A stretch of 64,000 nt of DNA from Bradyrhizobium sp. 141. Lineage in GTDB: Bacteria; Pseudomonadota; Alphaproteobacteria; Rhizobiales; Xanthobacteraceae. The stretch is from contig NZ_JADPKR010000104.1 in the NCBI RefSeq assembly GCF_023074055.1, positions 1 to 64,000 of the forward strand, in the 5' to 3' direction. The notes beneath the pieces were generated by a model that saw only the letters and a program-made list of their open reading frames with translations, was not told where the DNA came from and did not search any database. A program made the translations under genes and the position numbers. This document shows positions 1-8,561 of the stretch, one piece after another (the stretch's first letter is position 1; every line of letters begins with the position of its first letter).

Positions 1-710
1 CTTGGCACCGTCGGGTCGAGCCCGCGCGAGACCAGGTTGTCCAGCAGGGCCTGAACCGTTGCGGCATTCTCGGTCGCCCCTTCCACCAGCGCCAGCGGAT
101 GCTTGTTGCCTTCGCCGTCAACCCCGATCGCGGCGACCAGCACGAGATCGTCGCCGAGATGCAGCCCGTCGATTTGGACCACCAGAAGGTCGAGCGCGGA
201 CAGATCGGTAGCCATGAAGTCGGCCAGCCGCGCCGCCGACAGCGCGACGAACCTCCGCGAGGCCGCCGACTTCGAAATCCCCGATCCGGGCGGTGCCGGC
301 ACGTCACCCTCGGGCAGCCGGACAGCGCGGCCGAACCGGCGCGTCGACACATTGATCAGCATCAGGTTCATCGCCCAGCGACCGAGCCAGTCCTCCTGCG
401 CCGCCGTTTCCCAGCTCGGGATCGTGACCTCGCGGCCGTCCACGCCCCGGATCCGCGGGCGCTCGACCTCGATCTTGCCGCCGTGGAAACCGATCCGTCC
501 CCGCGTTCGGCCCCAACGGTGCGCCCGCCGCGCCGCATCGCGACCGTGGCGCGGCCCGCAGGCCGCCGTCACATCCGCCTCCATCATCGTGCCGAGCGCC
601 TCGATCCCTGCCGCAAGGCAGAACCGATCGAAGCTCGCTCGCACTTCCGCAAACGCTTCGTCCACAGCCCCAGTCGCCGGCGAACCAGCCGGTGTGATAT
701 CTCTCGTCAT
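1..710 (-). CDS. IS256-family (mutator) transposase, N-terminal part, cut by the window edge
   Basis: Translating the minus strand from the ATG at 710 gives an open frame of about 236 residues that runs off base 1 without a stop. The protein starts MTRDITPAGSPATG and carries the IS256 landmarks: a GGKIEVERPRIR segment, then WAMNLMLINVSTRRFGRAV, then VQIDGLHLGDD, whose first Asp would be the first catalytic Asp of the DDE triad. The remaining catalytic residues lie outside the window. Bases 740-815 upstream, ending near GGGACATCCCCC, probably hold the terminal inverted repeat, but the other end is not visible, so the element boundary cannot be fixed. No frame lesion is seen, so the copy may be intact. 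Confidence 0.85.
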   Translation of the reverse strand, partial: MTRDITPAGSPATGAVDEAFAEVRASFDRFCLAAGIEALGTMMEADVTAACGPRHGRDAARRAHRWGRTRGRIGFHGGKIEVERPRIRGVDGREVTIPSWETAAQEDWLGRWAMNLMLINVSTRRFGRAVRLPEGDVPAPPGSGISKSAASRRFVALSAARLADFMATDLSALDLLVVQIDGLHLGDDLVLVAAIGVDGEGNKHPLALVEGATENAATVQALLDNLVSRGLDPTVP

Positions 711-923
711 GGCGTTGCTCTCCTTTGTGGAATCAGCACCCCGAGCCTACCGGCTCAAGGTGGGCAACGCCGACCTTTTCAGAAATTCAACAGAACCCGG
801 GACATCCCCCTCGACAAGGATAAAGCGCCATACTGAACACTGGTTTGCCTATGTCGCAACAGAAGCTTAATGACTTGATTTCATTGGGCGCTGGAAGGCA
901 AAAGCTTGAATGGGGCGGCAGAT

Positions 924-1367
924 TTATCTAAGCCCTTCCATAGCGAGCCGCAGCGACTTCGGGATGCGCTGCGCCTTTCCGGCTGAAATAAACGCTACGC
1001 GTACACGCGCCGTGACTAGGAGATCGTCTCCACGCCTGCATTCCTGCAGCAAGGCAATCGACGCTCCCCTCACCTCTTGCGGGACTGTGACGACGTCAAG
1101 CAGGTCATCCAAGACCGCCGGTTTTAGAAAATCGATCGTCATGGAGCGGACAACGAAGGCAAAGCCGGGCGCATCGTTCTTGACTTCTTTGAGTAGTGCT
1201 TGCTGAGTGGTTCCGAGCAGGCGCAAGTAGTTCGTTCTACCGCGTTCCATGAAGCGCAAAAAATTTGCGTGATAAACAATCTGACCGGAGTCGGTATCTT
1301 CGAAATAGACGCGGACCTGCATATGATGGCCGCCGTCGTGAATTTCGCCATCGAGAGAAGCTGTCAC
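924..1367 (-). CDS. YbgC/FadM-like acyl-CoA thioesterase
   Basis: A 147-aa hotdog-fold protein. Residues about 16-45 carry the 4-hydroxybenzoyl-CoA thioesterase/YbgC signature: VRVYFEDTDSGQIVYHANFL followed by RFMERGRTNYLR, with the catalytic-type Asp in EDTD. Length is usual for the family (130-150 aa). Expected reaction is hydrolysis of short or aromatic acyl-CoA thioesters in the cytoplasm; the substrate cannot be read from sequence. The long form begins with GTG at 1367; an internal ATG at 1322, just before VRVYF, is an alternative start. It stands alone, between an IS256 end and a stretch of gene remnants. In chromosomal settings YbgC sits beside tol-pal genes; here it does not, so this is probably an accessory copy. 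Confidence 0.8.
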   Translation of the reverse strand: MTASLDGEIHDGGHHMQVRVYFEDTDSGQIVYHANFLRFMERGRTNYLRLLGTTQQALLKEVKNDAPGFAFVVRSMTIDFLKPAVLDDLLDVVTVPQEVRGASIALLQECRRGDDLLVTARVRVAFISAGKAQRIPKSLRLAMEGLR

Positions 1368-1684
1368 AGTGCGGTTCCCTTACTGCCCTTCTGGGACGAA
1401 TTGTCTTGCACAGAGGCGCGTTCCACAGCAAGTGCCAATGGGCTTGGTGCGTGCAGGTGGAGGCTCCCGGCGCACGGCCGGTCGGAGACCGGTTGCTGTT
1501 GCGAGAAGCCGGAACCCCTATCCAGATTTCGGGCAAGTCCCGCACGCGCGGATGGTTTGCAGAGCTCTTATCGCTGCTCAGCAAGCGCCGAGGACCGAGG
1601 TCGCCCCACCGGCAAGCGCCTTGATCTCCGCGTACATCTGCGCTTCGCAGGCCAAAGTTGGGATTGCCCGGCAGTGCGGATTGT

Positions 1685-1822
1685 TCAGCAAGCAATCCTA
1701 TTCCGCGGAATCCTACCATTCATAGCAGTTGTTAAACTCCGGCCGGTGAGCCATCGCGGCTGGATATTCCAGGTGAGATGGTCATGGAGATCGATGAAAC
1801 CGGGCAGAATGATCCACGGCAC
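1685..1822 (-). pseudogene. Amidohydrolase N-terminal fragment
   Basis: About 45 residues read LPGFIDLHDHLTWNIQPRW, which is the start of a metal-dependent amidohydrolase barrel with the metal-binding HxH pair (HDH). The frame stops after about 30 further residues, and no remaining barrel sequence follows. It is fused in frame to unrelated sequence upstream (the hipA-like stretch lies in another frame). I read it as a gene relic. The 317 bases between 1368 and 1684 hold nothing I recognise. Confidence 0.45.
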
Positions 1823-1854
1823 CTTGACCGGAGAGTCGGCCGCGCCGACGCGCT

Positions 1855-1932
1855 GCGGCGAGCCTCGTCGCTCGGAACGACGCGCACCGCGCCTGGCAAG
1901 TCCGCGCCGAGCGCCGCCAATAGATCGAAGTC
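1855..1932 (-). pseudogene. hipA N-terminal fragment
   Basis: A short minus-strand stretch reads DFDLLAALGADLPGAVRVVP followed by SDE. This closely matches residues DFDLLAALGTNLPGAVRALP of the complete HipA kinase encoded at 43354-44598 in this window. Nothing else of hipA is present around it, so it is a 26-residue relic left by deletion or recombination. Confidence 0.5.
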
Positions 1933-2132
1933 GCTCCGTGGCCACCCCACCGCAAGAAAGCGACGAGTTCATTTGCATATCCATCACGTGCCGGGACGCT
2001 GCCTCCATCAGACGAGCGATTCGGTCGTAAGGTCGCCGTTGGAGCGGATGTTCGAGTTCGGCATGAGAGGCCGCCATCGTCATTCAACATTCCGCGTTGT
2101 CGTGTTCAGCCGTGTCCGGCTGAAGACGTTAA

Positions 2133-2148
2133 TGTCCGGGACCAGACA
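2133..2148 (+). promoter_or_regulatory. NifA upstream activator sequence (TGT-N10-ACA)
   Basis: The sequence TGTCCGGGACCAGACA fits the NifA UAS consensus TGT-N10-ACA exactly. Its centre is about 90 bases upstream of the -24 element at 2231, which is the normal spacing for NifA enhancer sites. The motif alone is weak; its position before a perfect sigma54 promoter makes it credible. Confidence 0.7.
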
Positions 2149-2230
2149 CTGAGGCGCGAGTATTCCGTCGGTGGACGCGAAGCACATCGTGTTGCCCTCT
2201 TCAAGCGAGGCGGCTCGCAAATCTCTTTGG

Positions 2231-2246
2231 TGGCACGTGGATTGCT
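2231..2246 (+). promoter_or_regulatory. Sigma54 (RpoN) -24/-12 promoter
   Basis: TGGCACGTGGATTGCT is a full match to the RpoN consensus TGGCACG-N4-TTGCW. Transcription would start near 2256 and run towards an ORF at 2309, the decayed oxidoreductase at 2566 and the radical SAM operon at 3016. Together with the UAS at 2133 it predicts low-oxygen, symbiotic NifA-dependent expression. Confidence 0.8.
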
Positions 2247-2308
2247 AGGACACCGTAAAGGATCCGCACGACCTTGACGGCCTCGCATTCGCCGGCCCAG
2301 GAGTTCAA

Positions 2309-2734
2309 ATGAAACTTGCTCGATTGATCCAAATCGCCATGGACGCTGCGCTATTGAGTGCGGTCCTGCCTAAAGCTTTGCCGCGTCCCTCGCGGGTGCC
2401 GCTGTCGTTCTTCACGTTGGATAACTCTCAAGACCACCAGACGCGACTAGCATTCAGCGCGCTTACTCCCGAGCAAATCCAAACCAGCGTGACACGTTTG
2501 GGCGGCTCTGTGGCGAATGCATGCAGCGGCATGCGAATGTCGGCGTCGGACCGGGAGGAAACCAAATCAAGCTCGGTCTCGAGCAATGGCCGCCTCCTTT
2601 CGAAGAGGGGAACGGACAGAAGTTGTTTAATGGCACGCTGGAGCAGATCGAGCTCGGCGCCCGACTCGGCGCTGGTCACACTCGGAGGTGGAGCACCATT
2701 TTCTCGAGCAGTATTCGCACTCCTCGGCGCCTGA
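2309..2734 (+). CDS. Hypothetical ORF just downstream of the NifA/sigma54 promoter
   Basis: An ATG at 2309 is preceded by AGGAG at 2299-2303, a good ribosome-binding site, and lies about 55 bases after the predicted sigma54 start point. The predicted product begins MKLARLIQIAMDAALLSAVL. I do not recognise it. From base 2566 onward the ORF overlaps, in a different frame, the remnant of a luciferase-like oxidoreductase, so its C-terminal half is probably not authentic. It could be a short leader protein or the front of a frameshifted gene. Confidence 0.3.
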   Translation: MKLARLIQIAMDAALLSAVLPKALPRPSRVPLSFFTLDNSQDHQTRLAFSALTPEQIQTSVTRLGGSVANACSGMRMSASDREETKSSSVSSNGRLLSKRGTDRSCLMARWSRSSSAPDSALVTLGGGAPFSRAVFALLGA

Positions 2735-2954
2735 AGTCTTCCTCGGTGCCGTTTCGCAACGCCCGAAGGACATTCGGCCTCGGCCACGGCATCTGTCTTC
2801 CTCGCCGAACCATAATCATCCTGCGTGTCCCCGAGCGGATGGCGACACTCGTTCTGGTCTACGGTGGTTGCCTCGAGTGGGAGCCGACAAATCCGCGCCT
2901 TTGATCGAAATGCACGACTTCGGTATCGAGCCCGAGCTGAAGAGCGCGATGTGA
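2566..2954 (+). pseudogene. Luciferase-like (LLM class) flavin oxidoreductase, 5' fragment with frameshifts
   Basis: Three reading frames together give the N-terminal third of an LLM-class flavin-dependent monooxygenase: EQWPPPFEEGNGQKLF, then LEQIELGARLGA, then EHHFLEQYSHSSAPEVFLGA, then IEMHDFGIEPELKSAM. The change of frame happens at least twice (near 2670 and near 2740), and a stop follows at 2952. A functional member is about 350 residues; only about 130 remain. A strong Shine-Dalgarno (GGGAGG, 2553-2558) is correctly spaced from an ATC at 2566 where the family begins with Met, so the start codon also seems mutated. It was probably the first gene of the sigma54-driven operon. Confidence 0.6.
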
Positions 2955-3015
2955 CACGAGGAACGAAGCTGCCATCGCGCCTTGCCTTCACACGAAAGCT
3001 AGAGGAGTTTAAAAA

Positions 3016-4488
3016 ATGCGCGCGCCGACCTATTCCGAGGCCTTGGAATTCGCGATCGACCGCTCGTACGACATTAACCTTGACATGTTGAGGTCACGGA
3101 ATTTGCACCTTGACACGCACAACGATTATCTTGTCGGCACATATCCGCCTCTCAAGGCAATGGGAGACCTGAATGCCGAAAAGTTGTTGCTTCAGGTTAC
3201 GTCGTCAATTGATCTCTATTTTCACATCCCCTTCTGTGATCAGTATTGTACCTTTTGCCACTTCGCCAAGGAAATCAATCCATCTTCCGGGCGAGTGGAG
3301 CGCTATCTGGCGGCTTTAGATAAAGAGATGAGTTGGTCGGACGCGGCGCTGGCCGGCAGAGCTGTTGAGACTGCTTTTTTTGGAGGCGGCACTCCCTCGT
3401 TCTTGACCAACCGTCAACTCGAAACGCTATTTGGTATGATTAGCCGGCGCTTTGATTTGTCTAAGTCGGAGGTGAGTTTCGAATTGCATCCCTCTCTTGC
3501 AAAGCAAGTGGACGCTGCAGATCGCATCTCCACACTGCTTAGAGCCGGCGTAAACCGCTTCGTATTGGGCGTTCAGAGTCTAGATCCGAGCATTTTACGC
3601 ATATTGAACCGCGGGCACCACGTGGACGAGGTAGTACAACTCGTAAAGTTACTGAATGAGATGGGCGTTGAGAATCTGTCGCTTGACCTCATGTATGGGT
3701 TGCCGCAGCAAACGCTCCGGAGCTGGTACGACTCACTTATCGGCTTACTGGATATGGGAATAGAGAAGTTCAATGTATTCCCATTGATGTTTAAATCTAC
3801 AGACCCCGTAGCCCGCCATTTGGCTCGAGGACGATATCAATTTGCCGGGGCTAAGGAGCGCATTATCATGCATTTTATGGCCGAGCACATTCTCACGAAA
3901 CTCGGCTATCGCCATGGGCCGATTTTCTATTGGAGTAAGCAGTCGCAGCCACACTCGGTTCAACAGAGCCGCAAATACGATTCCTGGAACGACAATAATC
4001 TGGTCCCGTTTGGGGTTGCCGGATTTGGTTACATGAGCCAGTGCCAGTTCTATAACGAGGCAGATTTAGATCGCTACCTGTATAGGGTTGAGGCGGGCGA
4101 GAAGCCTGTGTGGAAGGGGGTTGTCCTGTCGCAAGATGATCTCATGCGCAGAACGGTAATGTTTGCCCTGCGAAGCAGTGGGGTGTTGCTCTCCCGCTTC
4201 GAGCGGGAGTTTGGGGTGTCCATCGAGAAATGCTTTGGCCGCGAGCTTGAACTCTTGAATGAGGCAGGACTCATCTGCATTTCAAACGGCCTGCTTTCGC
4301 TAACTGCCGCCGGCACTATCAATTCGGGCGCCGTATCGCTGCTATTTTTCTCGAACAATATACTCGAGCGGGTCGCGTACAACGACAGTAAGATAATAGA
4401 CAAACGAACTGATCTGCTCGAAAAACACGATTACTCACCGGCCGCACGATACGGGTCAAGTGCCGAAATGCAAGTTGCGTTTCGATGA
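3016..4488 (+). CDS. HemN-like radical SAM protein
   Basis: A 490-aa radical SAM enzyme. The [4Fe-4S]/SAM motif CxxxCxxC is at residues 74-81 (CDQYCTFC) inside the HemN/HemW-type context YFHIPFC, and the SAM-binding GGGTPS follows at about 124-129. The C-terminal third resembles the HemN accessory domain. A ribosome-binding site AGGAG sits 8 bases before the ATG. HemN-type members include oxygen-independent coproporphyrinogen oxidase, heme chaperones, and methyltransferases or cyclopropanases of secondary metabolism. Because the next gene overlaps by ATGA and is not a heme-pathway gene, a role in a specialised pathway is more likely than heme synthesis. This is inference; the substrate is unknown. 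A NifA/sigma54 promoter lies 770 bases upstream. Confidence 0.8.
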   Translation: MRAPTYSEALEFAIDRSYDINLDMLRSRNLHLDTHNDYLVGTYPPLKAMGDLNAEKLLLQVTSSIDLYFHIPFCDQYCTFCHFAKEINPSSGRVERYLAALDKEMSWSDAALAGRAVETAFFGGGTPSFLTNRQLETLFGMISRRFDLSKSEVSFELHPSLAKQVDAADRISTLLRAGVNRFVLGVQSLDPSILRILNRGHHVDEVVQLVKLLNEMGVENLSLDLMYGLPQQTLRSWYDSLIGLLDMGIEKFNVFPLMFKSTDPVARHLARGRYQFAGAKERIIMHFMAEHILTKLGYRHGPIFYWSKQSQPHSVQQSRKYDSWNDNNLVPFGVAGFGYMSQCQFYNEADLDRYLYRVEAGEKPVWKGVVLSQDDLMRRTVMFALRSSGVLLSRFEREFGVSIEKCFGRELELLNEAGLICISNGLLSLTAAGTINSGAVSLLFFSNNILERVAYNDSKIIDKRTDLLEKHDYSPAARYGSSAEMQVAFR

Positions 4489-5699
4489 AGTCGCGGGCGC
4501 GCTCATTTATGGTCGCTCCTTTTTCCGTTTCCACCCCGCAAGGGTCGCCCTGCCAGGCGGAGGACATATTTTCGCATCTGACCGATAGCATTGATCGCCG
4601 GCAGCGAGAACGCCCGCTTGGGCTGGTCAGCAATTTTGTCGCCGATCAACTGCCGCACTGCATTGCGGAGATCAAATGCAGTGAACGACCAGATGAAGCG
4701 GTTAAGGCTCTTGGGCGTAGCATCAACGCGATGATTGCGGAGACGGACTATGAAGCGCAGTTGCTAAGTCTGCCGCAGTCGGACTTCGAGATCGCTAAGA
4801 CAGACATCCAATATCTCGTAAATTGTGCTTATCAGATGTCTGCGTTTGCCGGCCTTCATCCCGTGGACGCCGAGCTGACGGTGGGAGAGGTACTGAGCCG
4901 CCTTGCGCGCTCAAGTTGTCAACGGCAGCCTGGCATTGAGGTCCTCTCCTATGAAGATATGATCCTTACGAATCCGTTGCAGAACGATCCACGCGTATAC
5001 TGCCTCGGCGCGGCCGGGGTCGAGGAGCGAGATTTTTGCCTGGGCCATCAGATCATCGAGAGCGAATTGCAGTCAGCAATGGACGCTCTGCTTAAGTTGC
5101 GTGATGTGGCCGACGTGGATGCGGGGCAATGTCTTGCGCTATGCCTGGAGCGCCTTGAGTCAGCAAACAATGTTCTGACGCGCTTTTCTGAACATATGTC
5201 GCCGGACTTATTTGGCCAATTTCGTGTGTTTTACGGAAAGAATCCTTACAAGAATACGCTTGGTCCAAGCGGCCGCTTCTCGGCCCGTATCGTGGCGGTC
5301 TCGGTGCTACTGGTCGGTGAAGAACTCTTCGACCAGAAACCGCAATTTTATAGGGATCTGTATCGGCTGTCCGAATATTATCCGCAGAGATGCATTCGCG
5401 AGGTATTCCGCTGGCTGTCGTCAGGCAAAGGGAGTGCACCGCTCAAGCCAGGTTGGCTAAAGGGGAAAGCGGACTTTCCCAGGGTTGCGACCATTTCGCC
5501 AGTCGTGGAGCATCACGGCGGCGAAATCGGAACGCTGCGCACGTCCTGTGTTTGTGCACTGGATCGGTTTACCCGGATGCACCGTAGTACGGCCTTAAAA
5601 TATACGGTTGAGCCGGGTCGTCCAGTTGTCGGAGTTGAGGTATCGGAAAGTGTTGAGGCTGTCCTTTCTCAGCGGCTGTTGACAGAGGCGCGCCGGTAA
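4485..5699 (+). CDS. Unknown 404-aa protein, possibly PrnB/indoleamine-dioxygenase-like
   Basis: Its ATG overlaps the stop of the radical SAM gene (ATGA), so the two are translationally coupled. The protein is mostly helical and has no signal peptide. Residues about 247-270 read FRVFYGKNPYKNTLGPSGRF, followed by SARI; this resembles the GPSG/SxxQS region of the PrnB (DUF1864) group, heme proteins related to indoleamine and tryptophan dioxygenases. A VEHHGG segment at about 341-346 could supply an axial heme histidine. The family call is tentative and rests on these short stretches only. If right, the protein would act on an indole- or tryptophan-derived substrate with its radical SAM and GNAT neighbours. 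Confidence 0.45.
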   Translation: MKSRARSFMVAPFSVSTPQGSPCQAEDIFSHLTDSIDRRQRERPLGLVSNFVADQLPHCIAEIKCSERPDEAVKALGRSINAMIAETDYEAQLLSLPQSDFEIAKTDIQYLVNCAYQMSAFAGLHPVDAELTVGEVLSRLARSSCQRQPGIEVLSYEDMILTNPLQNDPRVYCLGAAGVEERDFCLGHQIIESELQSAMDALLKLRDVADVDAGQCLALCLERLESANNVLTRFSEHMSPDLFGQFRVFYGKNPYKNTLGPSGRFSARIVAVSVLLVGEELFDQKPQFYRDLYRLSEYYPQRCIREVFRWLSSGKGSAPLKPGWLKGKADFPRVATISPVVEHHGGEIGTLRTSCVCALDRFTRMHRSTALKYTVEPGRPVVGVEVSESVEAVLSQRLLTEARR

Positions 5700-5783
5700 G
5701 CCGACGGTGGTCTCTGCGTGGCTAAAAACAGACAACGATGCCAGAGGCGCAGGCGTCCGCCACCGGTCGAGAGGTAATAGTCG

Positions 5784-6266
5784 ATGTCTCAAGACGAACT
5801 GATCGTTCGTCGGTTCGAGTCCGGAGATAGCGATGATGTATGGCATCTGCACAGAAGCGCATCGCAGGATGTTGGTGTGTGTGGCCCGGAAGGGGCTTGG
5901 GAGGATGATTTACGCAATATCGGGGAAGTATACATCGCCTCGGGCGGAGACTTCGTAGTTGCGCATATTGGTCCCCGATTCGCTGCCATGGGTGGGCTGA
6001 AACCTTTTGATGATGATGTCGCAGAACTAAAACGTATGCGGGTCGACCCCGTCTTTCAGCGACGAGGGTTTGGAAGGAGGGTTCTTCGTGAATTGGAGTC
6101 GCGAGCTGTTGCTCTCGGTTTCAAGTGGATAATGCTCGATACAACAACGATCCAAGTAGGGGCCCAAAGACTTTATGAGAGCGCTGGCTATGTTCGCCGC
6201 AGGGAAGGGATGTTGCACGGATATGCAGTGATCTTTTACGAGAAGCGGCTCATTTGGCCAGGATGA
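5784..6266 (+). CDS. GNAT family N-acetyltransferase
   Basis: A 160-aa single-domain GNAT. The acetyl-CoA pyrophosphate-binding motif A is clear: ELKRMRVDPVFQRRGFGRRV, with the Q/R-x-x-G-x-G core QRRGFG, followed by LYESAGYVRR near the C terminus (motif B). It lies 84 bases after the 404-aa gene on the same strand, so it is probably the third gene of the radical SAM operon. Its substrate would be an amine, perhaps the product of the two enzymes before it (inference). Confidence 0.8.
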   Translation: MSQDELIVRRFESGDSDDVWHLHRSASQDVGVCGPEGAWEDDLRNIGEVYIASGGDFVVAHIGPRFAAMGGLKPFDDDVAELKRMRVDPVFQRRGFGRRVLRELESRAVALGFKWIMLDTTTIQVGAQRLYESAGYVRRREGMLHGYAVIFYEKRLIWPG

Positions 6267-7128
6267 CCTCGCATGAGCAAATGAGGTTCTGAGACCGGAT
6301 AATCCAGTGAAACTCTACGGAGGCGCAACGAGCACAAATTCAAGCACTTGCCCTGACTAGCCCAAACGCCCAAACTCGCTCCTTGGGAATGATGTCGAAT
6401 GCGCTCAGATAAAACCGTAACCTCCGCGAGGACTTTCTCGTTGAGTCCCGCGAGATCTGCGATCGGAATGAATCGTGTCACTGTAGCTGACAAGGACGTG
6501 AAGGTTTCGCGACCGATAGGCCTCGAACGCACGCACAAACTCACGCCTGGCCGAACCAGCGTTGAATTCAAAACGTGAGCTGATACGGTGCGCCAGCGGC
6601 GGATAGGCGAAGATGCTCTGGAGCGTCGTGGGGCGCGACGTGAGGCTTGCCAGCCGGCATACGAATCCACCTCGATTCAACCGCAACATTCTGTTGCGTA
6701 TGGAATCCAAAAGTCCGCTCTTGGCCCGATGCTGGGTGGCGGATGCACGGGCGCGTCCAATCACCCCCTACGTCGAGTCAGCTTATGGTCGTCGCCCATC
6801 CAGATCGTGATGCTACTCGGCGTATCGACCGGTTGCGTGCCGTAGCGTTCGCCGGCTCTCAACGAAGGACCCAGCTCGCACCCTCCTAGATCACGACTGA
6901 GTACCAAACCTGCATCGAGCAGCTGCGGATCGGGGTCTCACCAGCTTCGTGGTGCTCACGCCCGCATTCGGATTAACTGCCATTCCGTAGTCTCGTTCAA
7001 GCAGCTCTCGGAGACGCTCGATGCGAGCGAACCGGAATGGATGGACCGGTTTGATCATCTGGCCAAGGCCCTCGGGTCGAATGCGAACAATCGGATGATG
7101 AAAATGACGAGCGGGCGACGGGTGACGT
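6267..7128. other. Gap without a recognisable gene
   Basis: About 860 bases. Short ORFs exist on both strands, but none has a recognised motif together with a ribosome-binding site. It looks like decayed island DNA. Confidence 0.4.
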
Positions 7129-7362
7129 TCATGCGTCGAGCTGTCGGTTCTCCGCCGAATGCCAGTCCGCGCCGTGGAGGCGGATCATCTCCCGACGGGA
7201 CCGCTCAATGAAGATGCGCTCAACGCAAAAGCCGGCTGTCACTGAAGCCGCCAGCGCAAGGCCGCAGACCATATAGTCATTCATGAAATTCCAAAACATG
7301 TTGCAGCCGGCAATTCCTACAAAAGTAAGTGCCATGACCGTATTGCGAAATGCCTTAACCAT
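7129..7362 (-). CDS. Small hypothetical membrane protein
   Basis: A 77-aa product with two likely membrane segments (about residues 8-25 and 30-48: VMALTFVGIAGCNMFW and CGLALAASVTAGFC) and a charged tail. The codon before the ATG region shows CGGGGGC, a weak ribosome-binding site. No family is recognised and it has no close neighbours on its strand. It could be spurious. Confidence 0.35.
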   Translation of the reverse strand: MVKAFRNTVMALTFVGIAGCNMFWNFMNDYMVCGLALAASVTAGFCVERIFIERSRREMIRLHGADWHSAENRQLDA

Positions 7363-7895
7363 GTTGCCCCCGAGTCAGTCGGCGAGGGACTTTTACCATT
7401 GCAATCGTGACGATTAGCAGCGTTTGAGCCTTGTGAGGCGCCGTCTTTCTGCTCGATCAGCTTGGGTCCGGTCGCGCTGTCGACGGCCGTGGGTTCCCCA
7501 TTGCCCGGCGCAGCTCATCCATCGAGCCCGGCGTCGGCGCGATCCACCTGGGCGTGTCGCTCGATGACCGCCTCTATCACTTCCAGCCTGGCTTATTCCG
7601 GGTGGCGACAGCACAAGCGAGAACCGGCGTTCCTCACTGGCACAAAAGCTTGCCAAGTTTCGGATCGCTCTTCCCACTTAAGAGGGTACCTTGGGAACGG
7701 GGCAGTGATTGGCGCCGGCATGCGTCATGAAGGCTGCCCCCTCTCCTGAGTGCCTCCGAGGAGCTCCGCAGGTCTTGCGCGAGGCATCGGAGCCGGATGC
7801 CGAGACGCAACTCGGCTCGGTTTCACGAGGGTCCGATGCGGCGGAGCCGGACGCGCGCAAGCGGAAGAACTCCTCAAAGGCTTAGGTCGGAGGAC
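7363..7895. other. Gap without a recognisable gene
   Basis: About 530 bases downstream of the ubiquitin-like operon. I see no convincing coding region, RNA gene or terminator here. Confidence 0.35.
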
Positions 7896-8528
7896 CTAGA
7901 TTTCCTCGCGCGCATTTGTCTGCGCGTCATAGATCCTGATCTGAAGCGTGGGAAAACGCTTCTTTAGTTCTTCCGCACCTGACCCAGGCGCCGTTCTGGT
8001 TGCAAATCCCGCTTTGAGCCGGCCGTCCGCTTCAAGCGCGTAACCGGAGGTCGCCAATTCAGGGGTGGCTGCAACCATTTCGTTCCCATTGTGCAGTGAG
8101 GTGATTGGGAATGACAGGGTAGCGTGAGTCACCCAAACCGCGCCAGAGCGGCCTGCCCAAGTGCGGTCAGTCAACGTTGTGGTTTGGCGCCTCGCTGGGA
8201 TCGCATCGAGGATGAGCATTTGCATCGTCCGAACATGCCGACGGCCTTCCACTTGAGCGGATGCATACCCGATAGAGATACGGCCGACGTAGCTGCCTTT
8301 CCAGTATGCCAAGCCAGCGCGCTTAGCATCGTGATATCTGCCCTTCGAATATGGGCCAATCAAGCGCGTGCCCGTTGCGCGCGAACGATTCCCCAACATC
8401 CCTGCCCGCGACCGTGCGGCCATACCTGTCGAGACTGATTGGGACGCAGTTGACGGAGCGCCGGCCACGAACAGCTTTGAGACTTCTTTCCAGCCGAGGC
8501 TCTTAGCCAAATTTCCAGATCCTTGCAC
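7896..8528 (-). CDS. Unknown 210-aa protein at the end of the ubiquitin-like operon
   Basis: Starts 33 bases after the E1 stop on the same strand, so it could be the fifth gene of the conjugation operon. The N-terminal half is basic and Ser/Gly/Arg-rich; the C-terminal third (GYALEADGRLKAGFATRTAP, then ELKKRFPTLQIRIYD) has regular secondary-structure spacing and reads like real protein. No signal peptide or membrane segment is seen. I recognise no family. It might be a substrate, a regulator or an effector of the Ubl system, or an unrelated gene that lies next to it. Confidence 0.5.
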   Translation of the reverse strand: MQGSGNLAKSLGWKEVSKLFVAGAPSTASQSVSTGMAARSRAGMLGNRSRATGTRLIGPYSKGRYHDAKRAGLAYWKGSYVGRISIGYASAQVEGRRHVRTMQMLILDAIPARRQTTTLTDRTWAGRSGAVWVTHATLSFPITSLHNGNEMVAATPELATSGYALEADGRLKAGFATRTAPGSGAEELKKRFPTLQIRIYDAQTNAREEI

Positions 8529-8561
8529 ATCTCAATGCGATCGAGACGTAAAAAGTTGGGC

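Noticed and set aside
99..870. Plus-strand frames at the left end
   Set aside because: Antisense to the IS256 transposase, which reads openly on the minus strand.
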